Notes under the pieces: generated by a model
Database searches by the model: none
The model's input: only the letters and a program-made list of their open reading frames with translations
Told to the model about the DNA's origin: nothing
Part shown: positions 13,340-23,180 of the stretch, one piece after another
Layout: each line of letters starts with the position of its first letter
How positions within the stretch are numbered: the stretch's first letter is position 1
Assembly: GCA_030062745.1 (NCBI GenBank)
Contig: CP099846.1
Coordinates: 558,001-622,000 of the forward strand
Length of the DNA: 64,000 nt
Origin: Capitulum mitella
Lineage: Eukaryota > Arthropoda > Thecostraca > Pollicipedomorpha > Pollicipedidae
Direction of reading: 5' to 3'
Translations under genes and position numbers: made by a program

Positions 13340-14439
13340 ATTGATCAATATAGTGGGTTAAATCCACTAAGAAACTCACCTTTGAGGGGAAATTAGGTTG
13401 TCGGGCCCTCGGTTCGGCTCATACAATCATTTAGAGAAACTGGCGCCCCTGCGGAGTATATCTGGCAGTCTTCAGGCCCATTTAGCCATATCAGGGGCCT
13501 TTGCTGGCGGTTCAAGGACCTCGCTAGCCGTCTCAGGGTAACCTTTTCCATGCCAGGAACCCGCCTAACACATACGGGGCCCTCTGACTGTCTAAGACCC
13601 TCATGCCGTCTTAGAGACCCCTTTTATCGTTTTTCCCTTGCAGGAACCCCCGATTTTTTTGGTGGTCTCATGGGCTGTCTGCCGCGCAGAGGTCTGTCTT
13701 GCCGTCTCGGGACACACCTGACCTTTCCGAGGCCTCTTGACTGCATAAAAAACCCTCAGGTTCTCAAAAAGATCGCAGTTTCCCATTTGGGACCCCTCTC
13801 AAGGTCGCGAAGGTTACCGATGAATCCCCATTCAGGGGCCCGTCCAGCTGGCCAGCGGCTCCTTATGCCGTGCTAGGCACCTTCTCTTGTTCTTGCCGTC
13901 CCAGGGGCCTCTCTGGCACTTTTGGCGGTCTCGTAGGACCTTTTGCCGTGTTGGGGCCCCTGCTGCGACCCCAGGGACCCTTAGAAAGTTTCATGAGCCC
14001 CTCTACCCAAATTTAAGGGCCATATTGCCGTCTGAGTGCATCACTATTATCGCTCCCGGAGCTCTCGGAACGTATTACGAACCTGCCGCTTTCCACACAG
14101 GCCCGTAAAACCTACTGGGAGCCACTATGACATGCCAGGGACCCCTATCCATCCCGAGGACTCAGTTTCCATTATGGCCATCTCAGTGGCCTTGTGACCC
14201 TTCTGGCGGCCTCAGGGGCGCTTTGGGAGCTTAAGGGACTCTTCTGTATGTCGCAGGGGTCATCTAACTTTCCCCAGAGCCCTCCCCCCGACTGCATCAA
14301 GAGCCCGTCAGGTTTTCACAGAGACTCAGGGAAGCTCATACGGGGCCTCTTCGGAGCTCCTTTTGAGTCCGAGAGGGTCGCCCTCGCGGCCCCTCCCTAG
14401 GACGAGAGGGGCCCCTTGGCCAGGCCTCGGGGGGGGGGG

Positions 14440-15640
14440 GCAACCGCCTTATCGCCCCTACCTTGGATCCGCGCCTGGGATGGTGTGTCCGAGGAGGCGT
14501 AGAAACGGCTAAAACAGGAAAAGAAGGCTACAAAGTCTTCGAAGGAGAGACACGTAAAATAGAAGGGAGTGAAGAGAGCGGAAAAGGAAATAACAAGTAC
14601 CATCAGATTGAGAGCATTGCGGGGCAACGGTTAGTATTGGTGGAGGCTCCCAAAAGGTATTAATGCTGTCGAAGTCGGTTTCCGACCTATTGTTTCCAAA
14701 CATTGACGAACAATCATCTAAGAGTTAGGCCGTAGATCGAGTTAATCTTACTTCGGCAGACAAAAAAAAAGAAGAAAAAATTGGGCTGGCGGTCCGGCCC
14801 AGCGCGGCCGTTACGCCTTTTGTGAACTTCGCAGCTATTCGACACTGAGACATGGAGTTTTCACAATCAGCATCAGACCGGGGACTAATGTCACAAGGAC
14901 TGATTCCGGCCAGCCGCCCTGTTTGCTCTGGCTCATGTACAATCTCTCCAGTGTCCGTAGAAAATGTCGTCCGCTGATAAGATGTTAAGCCAAAGTCCTT
15001 TAGGCAGTGAAGAAGTCAGCTGATTTGGCGTGAATTTCAAGCAGATGGGAGTTGGCTGCTGGCTACTTTTGTGAGTGCCCAGTGATATGGAATGGGTTTT
15101 AACAGTTGGTATGCCTGTCATGCAGGGACGTAACTTTGTACACATTTGATATGGAGCATTCCGTACCAAAGGAAATCATTGGAAAGGAATTCCACGCTAT
15201 TATCTGGACCCATTCATGTTGTCTTGTCTTAAAGAAGAAAGTGCAGCAAGTACGTTATTATTCACGTTTTAGGGTTCGTGAATTCATTTCCCCATGCCAA
15301 AATTTGTCCCAGTTCTACACCCATGCCGTCATCTTTGTTCACACCGGTCCGCCTGTAACGGCTGTTTGTACGTACGTAGCGCGTATCTACGGCGGACCGA
15401 TAGCCGTCAGCTGCTGGTCAATTTACCCGGCGGCACGCAATTTCGCGCCGGAGGGCGGCTGGCGGCTGTTTGCTCTGCTGTGTACCTGTCGGCGGGGGAC
15501 GGCGCCAGCCCGCCCAGTCCTGGACAACGTCCGGCCGGGACCACCAGAGACCGTCGGACGCCGACGGCACGCGGCCGCGCGCCGGGCGGCCCCGGCCAGT
15601 GACCGATTAAGTGTGGCGTGACGCCACTGGATATACAGGC
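14440..15640. other. Intergenic; possible hAT-type end, unrecognised frame
   Basis: GGATCCGCGCCTGG at about 14464 resembles a terminal sequence seen in many hAT-type miniature elements; no partner end was found. A forward frame of 171 codons (15106-15621) has no recognisable domain and becomes Arg/Pro/Gly-rich in its GC-rich second half. I do not call it a gene. Confidence 0.35.
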
Positions 15641-16015
15641 CTGGTCTTGAACAGCGCCAGCTGGTGTCGGCCGTCGGGCAACGTCAGTGTCGGATGACGT
15701 CCGAAGGTGTTGGGTTACGTCAGAAAGTGCCGGGTGACGTCGGAAGGTATCGGTGACATCAGTAGGTGTCGGAGGACGTCGACAGGTGTCCGGTGACTAG
15801 ATGGTGTCGGATGACGTCAAAAGGTGTCAAGTGACGCCGAAAGGTGTCGAGGAGTATCGGTAAGGTGTCGGGGGACGTCGACAGGTGTCGGCTGACGTCA
15901 GACGGTGTCGTGTGGCGTAAGAAAGTGTTCAGTGGCGTCGGGAGGTGTCTGAGTCCATCAGCCGGCGTCAGAATACGCCGTCAGGTGTCGGGCGACGTCA
16001 GTAGGTGTCGGCGAC
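15640..16015. repeat. Minisatellite with CRE-like cores, ending at the receptor start codon
   Basis: Diverged units of about 22 bp of the form GGTGTCGGNNGACGTCANA run right up to the ATG at 16016. Most units keep GACGTC. Two carry the full palindrome TGACGTCA (15812-15819 and 15893-15900), which is the consensus site for CREB/ATF-type bZIP factors. Whether it acts as promoter DNA is inference. Confidence 0.75.
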
Positions 16016-17425
16016 ATGGCGGTGACGCTGTTCCGGCCGCTGGCCGTGCTGGCCGTGCTGATCGGCACGCTGCCCGTCTCCGGAGTGGTGAGCGGACGCG
16101 GCCGCCTGCGCCACCGCTTCACCAGCTGTCCCAGCCTGCTGTCGCTGCTGGTGACCCTTTTGCTGTTTATCCTGTCCATCTTCGCCCTCTTCTCTATGAT
16201 AATGGAAACGGGGCTTGAATTTCCGTACAGCTACCTTGGTGTCATCTTCAACAACGTGGCCGTGCTAGCGCCATTGAACATACTTTTCATCGCTCACTAT
16301 CTGAAGGGCAAAAGCATTGCAAAGTTGCTGCATGGATGCCGAACGTTGCTCCAGGGCGCGTCCAGGAGCAGGCTTGGTGTAATTGCACTTCTAGTGTTTA
16401 TCATGATGCTGGAATTACTGCTTCTGCTACAAATGGCCTCGTACGCGGTGGTCAGCCATTCGCAGGTTGCATTATTTATTGGGACTTCGATGTGTTATAT
16501 CGTTCTTCGATGTTCTTTGTTGTGGCAACTGCTCGCTTTAATGCTTGATATTGCGGACATATTCCAAGCTATCAGCCTGTCTCTAGAGAACGTTCCCGAG
16601 GAAAACAAGCCACAAGAACCGGATAGCCCGGACCAGGTCATTCCTACCAGAGCGACATCTTTTCCCTGCAGACCGGCGGTTTCTGGTAACAGGGCCACAT
16701 CACTCAGAAGAACGACCTCCCTCACCTGGGTAACGATGGGTTCCGCCTCAGCGGCGTCTACCACCAAGACGTCAGCCTCACTCAGCAGGACGGCCCCTCT
16801 GGTCAGGGCAGCACGTTTCGGGGCGTCGCCAGACGATCCGGCAGCGTATCCGACAACAACGAGGCCGTCTCCGATCCGAGCCGCGTCTCCCGTCCCGGAA
16901 ACAACTCCCGCCACAGCAGATCCTCTTCTCGGAGAGACGTCGCGCCGCGCGTATCGCGCCGCCTCGACGGGCCGACTCGGACGGCTCCGCGCCGCCCAGC
17001 GCCGCCACGCCGACGCCTCGGACCTGCTGGATCTCTTCAACACGGCCTACGGCGTACAGCTGCTCACCGCGCTGCTGCTCAACCTCGGCCTGACGGTGAG
17101 CGTGGTGCTGGACAAGTCGGCCCGCGGGCGGGCCGCCTGGCCGGTGACGTTCGGCCGGCTGGCGGCCGGCCTGCTGCGGATCACCGCGCTCTGCCTGGCC
17201 GGCCAGCGGGTGACGGACGCGGCGCAGCGTCCGCTGCTGTTGATCAGCCGGCGCGCCGCCGCCGACCCGCTCCTGCAGCCGCTGGCGGTGCAGGCCGGCG
17301 TCCAGCTGCACACGGCCGCCGGTGTCAGCGCCGTCGGATTCTTCCACGTCGGCAAGAAGACGCTGGTGTCGCTGCTGGCCGCCGTGGTCACCTACGGCGT
17401 CATCCTGCTGCAGCTGGACGCCTGA
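16016..17425 (+). CDS. Gustatory receptor family (7tm_7) chemoreceptor, single exon
   Basis: The 469-aa multipass membrane protein has the N-terminal motif of arthropod gustatory receptors (FRPLAVLAVLIGTLP, residues 6-20). Likely membrane segments are near 40-61, 74-95, 119-143, 152-180, 341-366, 380-400 and 447-466. Residues 377-466 align by eye with the conserved C-terminal half of the family and end in the signature TYGVILLQ (T459, Y460, Q466; family TYxxxxxQ). These receptors are ligand-gated cation channels in sensory neurons. The TM4-TM5 loop (about 190-335), intracellular in this family, is enlarged and rich in Ser, Thr, Pro and Arg. There are no introns. The start is the first ATG and lies at the edge of the upstream minisatellite, so a slightly later start cannot be excluded. 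The ligand cannot be inferred. Confidence 0.85.
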   Translation: MAVTLFRPLAVLAVLIGTLPVSGVVSGRGRLRHRFTSCPSLLSLLVTLLLFILSIFALFSMIMETGLEFPYSYLGVIFNNVAVLAPLNILFIAHYLKGKSIAKLLHGCRTLLQGASRSRLGVIALLVFIMMLELLLLLQMASYAVVSHSQVALFIGTSMCYIVLRCSLLWQLLALMLDIADIFQAISLSLENVPEENKPQEPDSPDQVIPTRATSFPCRPAVSGNRATSLRRTTSLTWVTMGSASAASTTKTSASLSRTAPLVRAARFGASPDDPAAYPTTTRPSPIRAASPVPETTPATADPLLGETSRRAYRAASTGRLGRLRAAQRRHADASDLLDLFNTAYGVQLLTALLLNLGLTVSVVLDKSARGRAAWPVTFGRLAAGLLRITALCLAGQRVTDAAQRPLLLISRRAAADPLLQPLAVQAGVQLHTAAGVSAVGFFHVGKKTLVSLLAAVVTYGVILLQLDA

Positions 17426-17794
17426 CTGTCCCTCCCGGTCAGGGGCCGCTTACGCCGGCACCAGTAGCAGCCCCTCCCGTGCTGCAAACACCGGCACCAG
17501 CTGCAGCTTTTCCGCGCGTCGCCAAACTGTGACTAATGTGGGCCTTGCTCAGTTGTACTCGTGAAGCCCCGGATACATCTCGGCAAAAGTAAAACGCGCC
17601 GAGCACAATCCGAAGCCGTTCTTAACGGTTAGCCTCGCATTTTTAACGCGCTCGTCAAAATCGTGATTACTGAACTTGGTGTTCACAAAAATTGCGTCCA
17701 TTTTGTTAAAAATGAGTAGCTGACTGATTTGATAGTGTGTCAGAAAGACCCGTTTAATACCCTTTATAAGTCCGTTCAACGAAGGCTATATGTA

Positions 17795-17800
17795 AATAAA
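17795..17800 (+). terminator. Candidate poly(A) signal for the gustatory receptor
   Basis: AATAAA lies about 370 nt past the receptor stop codon, on the same strand and before the convergent CMC1 gene. Confidence 0.4.
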
Positions 17801-18420
17801 AATTGACTGTGTGCTTCTTGCGCAAGGACGCGTCGCTGAGAACAGCTCAGCTTTAGCGTGATTCTTTGTTTCACGGTTATCTTACGCGTTGTATTTTCAA
17901 GTTGCAAATGGATCTCGTGTTAAATGTACCGTCGTTCCTATTACGACGACTTCGTATGCACGTATGCTTCGAACCTGTTGCGCTTCAGTGACTTTAATAC
18001 ATGCCTTTCAGCGATATAACTCTTTATGAACACAGACTGCAGCGCGAAATATTCACCTCGACAGCACCGTATCCCGTCTTTGTATCGGGACATCAGCAGA
18101 ACAACGTGTCTGGGTACTATATTGGGCATTCATTTCATGCAACAGACAGCGAATTCCACCTCTACGGGGTAATCACAGCAGGTTCAGTCGCAAAACAGTT
18201 TCGTTCGCACGATCTGAGGTGGGTGCGCGGGCAGCCTGGCCGGTCGTGACAGCGCGCTGGCCCGGACACCGCTCATCATAGCAGTCATTCCCGTCCCGAC
18301 CGGACACTGCGCGGGACTCCGCCGGCGCGGGGCAGCTCGTGCGACCGACAGCCAGCGGCCTCCTCCGCCGGCCAGCGGCACACGCCCGTAGGCCGCGGCG
18401 GCGTCCGGCCGGCGGCCCTC

Positions 18421-18804
18421 TCAGAACATGTCGGAACCTTTGCGCCGCAGCCGCTCCTTGAGGCCGGTGGCGCGGTACGCCGACCGTTCGGCCAGATACA
18501 CCTCCGTACACTCCCGCCGGAAGCCGGCGTCCTCGTACCAGTGCGTCAGGCAGTCGCGCAGCGCGTCGTTCTGGGCGCGACACTTGTACACCATGGAGAG
18601 GCCGTTGTCGCGGCAGCACTGCGAAAAGCGCTCGGCCACGTCTGCGCACTTGTCGCTGCGCGCCCGGTCGCGCATGATCTTGGGGATGAGCACCTCGACC
18701 TCGACGCGGCGCAGCGAGCGATCGGCCGGATCGCCCAGGCCGTGCGGGCCGCCAGCCATGCGGGACGGCAGCACCGTGGAGGCATTCTGGGCCTGCTCCG
18801 ACAT
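18421..18804 (-). CDS. CMC1: CMC1, COX assembly mitochondrial protein (twin CX9C)
   Basis: The 127-aa model matches CMC1 along its length: the motif DPADRSLRRVEVEVLIPKIM (residues 25-44) is close to the vertebrate N-terminus, and a CHCH domain follows. The twin motifs are C53-x9-C63 and C75-x9-C85, which form two disulfides in the intermembrane space after Mia40-dependent import. CMC1 stabilises newly made COX1 with COA3 during cytochrome c oxidase assembly. The reading frame has no intron. Two starts are possible: M1 (18804), whose ATG lies in the first unit of the adjacent minisatellite, and M16 (18759), which gives 112 aa, nearer the usual length of about 106. I favour M16 as the ancestral start. 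The gene is convergent with the gustatory receptor. Confidence 0.93.
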   Translation of the reverse strand: MSEQAQNASTVLPSRMAGGPHGLGDPADRSLRRVEVEVLIPKIMRDRARSDKCADVAERFSQCCRDNGLSMVYKCRAQNDALRDCLTHWYEDAGFRRECTEVYLAERSAYRATGLKERLRRKGSDMF

Positions 18805-19505
18805 CTGGCGACAGTCGGCAGAAATCCAACACCTGACGGCAATTAACGGACGTCCGACATCTGCCGCTGGCAAACGTCCTACATCTGGCGACAAATGACA
18901 GACGTCCCACATCTGACAACTGGCAGACGCTCGACATACGGTGGCCAATGACAGACGTCCGACATCTAACAACAGCTGACAAAGGTCCGACATTTGACGA
19001 CAGCTGGCATGCGTCCAGCATCTGACGACAACTGGCAGACGTCTGACGTTTGGCGACAAGTGACAAACGTCTGGCATCTGACAAATGGCAGACGCCCGAC
19101 ATCTGACAAGTGACAGACGTCCTATTCCTGACGACAAATGACAAACCTCCCACATCTGACGACAAACAGGAGACGCCCAACATCTGGTGACAATTGGGAC
19201 GTTCGACATCTGTCGACAGCTGACAAACATCTGACATTTGATGGCAATGGGCAGACTTCTGAAATCTGTCAACTAACAGACCTCCTGCATCTGATGAAAA
19301 TCCGCACACGTCGGACATCCATCGATAACTGACAGACGTCCGACATCTGGCGCCAACTGACTGACGTCTGACAGCTGGCAACAAACACCAGGCGTCCGAT
19401 ATCTGACGACAGCTTACAAACGTCTGACATCTGACGACAACTGGCCGACGTCTGACATCTAATGACAACTGACAGACGTCGGACATCTAAAGATGACTGC
19501 CAGAC
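18805..19505. repeat. ~28-30 bp minisatellite upstream of CMC1
   Basis: About 24 diverged units occur, on the plus strand resembling GACGTCCGACATCTGACGAC followed by AACTGACA. On the minus strand each good unit contains AGATGTCGGA and so supplies an ATG in CMC1 orientation. The array creates long spurious Cys-rich minus-strand frames (up to 437 codons) that run into CMC1. Confidence 0.85.
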
Positions 19506-19620
19506 CCCAAAAAAAAAAAAAGGGGGGGTTTTAAATTTTTTAAAAAAAACGGGGGGGGGCCCACCACTTCTCCGCGGGGGGGTGGTTTTTTTTTTAAAAA
19601 GGAGAAGGGGGGAAGTTGGA
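19505..19620. other. Homopolymer-dominated stretch, possible sequencing or assembly artefact
   Basis: Successive runs of A, G, T and C of 6-12 bases make up almost the entire segment at the edge of the minisatellite. Nothing else in the window looks like this. Confidence 0.5.
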
Positions 19621-19862
19621 ATACACCCGACATTAGGCAGCGGCTAGAAGGGTATTCCTGCCTATCCCTTTACCCCATTTCCATGTAAAGAGGGATTACG
19701 GACCCATAGTTTTCTTACACCAAAACCAAACTATTTACACTTTCATGCTGAAAGTTGATGATCCAAGAACAGTTCCAGGGGAATTTCTAAGAGGCATGTG
19801 AGATGCTCCTTTCTTATCACATCTGTGCCATTAGCCAATATTTGGCAATACTATGTCAATGT

Positions 19863-20124
19863 CAGGGATGGTGCCAAGGGGGCCATGGGGCTCTGCCCCC
19901 ATCCCCTGAGCCAAGTGGTCCTCACTAGATATAGGGCAATTTCGCACGAATACGGAATAGTGATCATATATATGTTGGAAAAGCATACATATGTTTTTCT
20001 GTGCATTAAATATGACAAAAATGACATAAAATTGTTGTTTTTCCAATAAATTTCATCAAATGCCAGTGGCATATGACAAAATCTGACATATGCCCCCCAA
20101 AGGAAAATCCTGGTTATGTGCCTG
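19863..20124. mobile_element. hAT-like MITE, family A copy 1
   Basis: A 262-bp element starts CAGGGATGGTGCC. Its reverse-complemented right end starts CAGGCACATAACCAGG, resembling hAT-type termini. It is flanked by GTCAATGT (19855-19862) and GTCAATGC (20125-20132), an 8-bp duplication with one mismatch. The interior shares TCATATATATG and ATGCCAGTGGCAYRTG with the copy at 49761-50328. Confidence 0.75.
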
Positions 20125-20132
20125 GTCAATGC

Positions 20133-23100
20133 ATGGCATTTCTGATAAATGAACATCCACAATGTCAACAAAATTTGTGGTGACTGGCAAGGGCAGATGT
20201 GAGGGACATCACAGGGGGTAATGCAATGGTGTGTTTAAGTGATTTTGCATGCTGAAAACAAGATATGGCTGAATAGGTAAATGTTTTTATAAGCTGGAAC
20301 ATTGATATGAAGGACATTCTCCATGCAGGATACATAAACAGGAATTAAGCACTGATCCAGTTGCAAAAAAAATCATACACCTAAACTTCAGTCCTCATTA
20401 ACCACAATTCACACCAATGATTTCATCCTAATCATGATATTCATGGAAAATGCACACACAAATATTTATAAACATGTCTTGGCAAGGGCATATCCAGGGA
20501 GAACAAAGGGGATAAACAGCAAAATAAGGAAGAGGATTTGGTTGCATACACAGACTGTAATTCCTTTCAGGTAACTACAGTCACACCTGTTTTGGTTTGC
20601 AGTATTCATCACTGGTGCTTCTCATAGATATTTAACCACCATTTTTGTTAAGGATACTAAAACTGGAACATTTAATGGCACTGGAGTAAGTGAAAAATAA
20701 CCAAGATGTTCAACGAAACTTGTCTTGAAGCTATCTAAAGGCCAAAAAGTAAGTATCTAAGTCAAAGTAGGTCCCTGGAGCACAGCATGCTGCATTACAA
20801 GCATTGGTCATTCACCTCACCCACTGCTTGCTCCTTTAAAGGCACTATGGATGTTTTACTGCTTTTGAATACATAACAAGTTGGTTTAGACCATATGCCT
20901 TTGAATAGGTAGTTTGGTAGAAAATAGTCCAATACATCAGTACATCACAGGGGGAATCTGCCCCAAATGGATTCCAAATGAAATCTGCTACGAGGAAATT
21001 TGGTCGTGGGCAGTGATGTAACTTTTTGGTTTTCCATGGGGTTGCACTTATGACATCCCTTCACTAACTAACTTGCCTCTCCTTCCATTTTTCCTTTTCA
21101 GATTTGGTCCACCTTATTTTGCACCCCAGCAAAGAACTCAGCCTTCAACCTCAGTCTCCAGATGCAATGGATGGGGATGGGCATGCAATACAGGATTCCC
21201 AAGATGTTTGGCTAGGTTTGAGAATTTTGGGGAATTCTTGAGGCTGTACCACACTGTGGTGGCACAACTTCAACCCCAATAGGATCTCATCACAACATGC
21301 CATGTATTGCCGACTGGATGTTGTAGCCTTGAAGTCGATGTTCCTTGAAGTGGGAGTATTTTTTGTTAAACACATGAATGGAGGTGCATGTTTTGTCACT
21401 GATGTGCAGCTTTCATTAAATTCATAAGTAAACAAAAATGCATGTTTTGGATGTACACTATTTGCTGATCCACTGCTTAAATGGAATCAACTTTAAACCT
21501 GCTATCACAATCATACTCAATTTTATTAAGCATGTAATATAGAAAAATAGTATTGGTGATCAGTCCAAAGGTGCCAGCACTCTAGAGCACCCCTCACAGT
21601 AAATAGACTGATATAAACTCAAGCAATAAGCAGTTAAGTACCAGCAGTAAATCATGTGCAGGTCCAGATACCAGTTTAGCATTTTCTATGACTGGGTTGC
21701 ATTTTGAAAGTCTGGATAGCACCTACAACCACCTTTGTATATAAAGTTACACCACTAGTTATGGATAGGAGCAATAGAAACAAAATGGCCAGATGTCCAT
21801 CTTTCAATAATTGACAGGAATCCCTCATCTGACAAAACCTGATGGACATTTGGCATATGACCACAATCTACAAATGTTCCAAGACTGGTAACAGGAACCA
21901 AACAGCTGATGACAGCTGATGTTGATAAGTTGATCTAAAATTGCAGACATTTTAGACTTGAGCAAAATGTAGATATCTTATGCCACAGAATGGGTGTCAA
22001 TATCAAAACACAGGAAAATCACATGAGAAACCTGGCAGCATATAGGCACCCTTTAGGCTACGGTAACACAGCAAGGACAGACATCTGTGGAAGACTCGCA
22101 TGTGCCTGACACATAAGTGTTCCTTCAGTATGTTGGGGGTGTCATCATGGCGGATTGAATGCCTATGACCCCAGTAAAACTGGCATCCAAGCCACGAAAG
22201 ACTCACCTTGGACTTCCGGGTACCAAAGTCGCCCCTCCAAACTTCTCAACCCGCACACCAGACCTGGTCTTGAGCACGGAAATCAAACTGCCTACATACA
22301 CCCAGCAATAGAAAAGATACAGAAGTACTCAAATGGGCTATACTTTCATGGGTAACGCCGGCGTCCTCCGCCGTATTCAGAGAGGCCACACCATTCAAGC
22401 GTCAGTTTGGCGGCAGTCACCGATGGGTATGGCCATTGCTTAGCTGGCTTGGATTATGCAATTTACTACGTCGCACCTACGCCACTGTTGTCTACATCCC
22501 TAAAACAGGCGCCACCTATACCGTATTCAGTTTTTATGCTTGTTTTCAACTCACACAATCCATGGTGTCAAAAAAATGTGGTAAATGTCCAACAATTTGA
22601 ATGAGCTAAGTAAATCTTGCTGAATACCACCACTGCCTGCTGAGAATCAGTAGTCCACAGGGTTCACTGCAGTGAATGATGACAATGGCATTTCTGTCTG
22701 ATATAAGGTTCATGGCTGGACGGTTCACACATGCTTAGGGATGCTCGAGTGTCATCCTGACACACTTTATTAACTAACATACCATGCGTGAAAATATGAT
22801 GGACACTGTATGAACTATGTCAATGCCACTCACTCAGGCCAAACGCGTCGATGTTTGAGAGAGATGCATGTAAGACATTGAATGGTTCTACAAAACACAT
22901 TCAAAATTCTTCATTGTGAAACATAAAGGCACGTCTTAGATCGCCAAACCATAAACATCTACAAACTGCTTTACATACAAGCAATACAAAATACGAAGTC
23001 CGATAAGGCTCGTGTAATGTAGATGAAAAATTGGCTTTGGGCAGAACATTGAATGGACAAAAGGAACTTTACCTTGTAAGTTTCATGCCTACAATGAGCT

Positions 23101-23180
23101 GTCTTAACGTCGAAAAAGTACGACATTCAGTTGTAAAAAGCTGGATGTCTGCCACGATTCCACTGCACGGTGAGCTGAGA
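20133..23180. other. AT-rich intergenic, no recognised gene
   Basis: Only short frames occur. A TTTCAG followed by a 69-codon frame (about 21100-21282) looks exon-like at its left edge but encodes nothing I recognise. TTTATT at 22766-22771 (AATAAA on the minus strand) could be the MPND poly(A) signal, about 410 nt past its stop. Confidence 0.4.

Larger units (their letters stand above)
11480..14400. repeat. Degenerate ~30-35 bp minisatellite field
   Basis: Two blocks (about 11480-11990 and 13380-14400) consist of diverged units containing CAGGGGCCC and GCCGTCTCA at spacings of roughly 30-35 bp. The blocks flank the piggyBac-like element at 12005-13176, which therefore seems to have inserted into one older array. 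Short open frames inside are repeat artefacts. Confidence 0.6.

Noticed and set aside
12933..13379. 148-codon minus-strand frame
   Set aside because: Made open by the (TA)n run and by the piggyBac-like element; no protein features.
15106..15621. 171-codon frame upstream of the gustatory receptor
   Set aside because: No similarity recognised; the second half is low-complexity Arg/Pro/Ala from GC-rich DNA.
18173..19486. 437-codon minus-strand frame
   Set aside because: Cys-rich repetitive translation of the minisatellite fused to a shadow frame of CMC1; not a protein gene.
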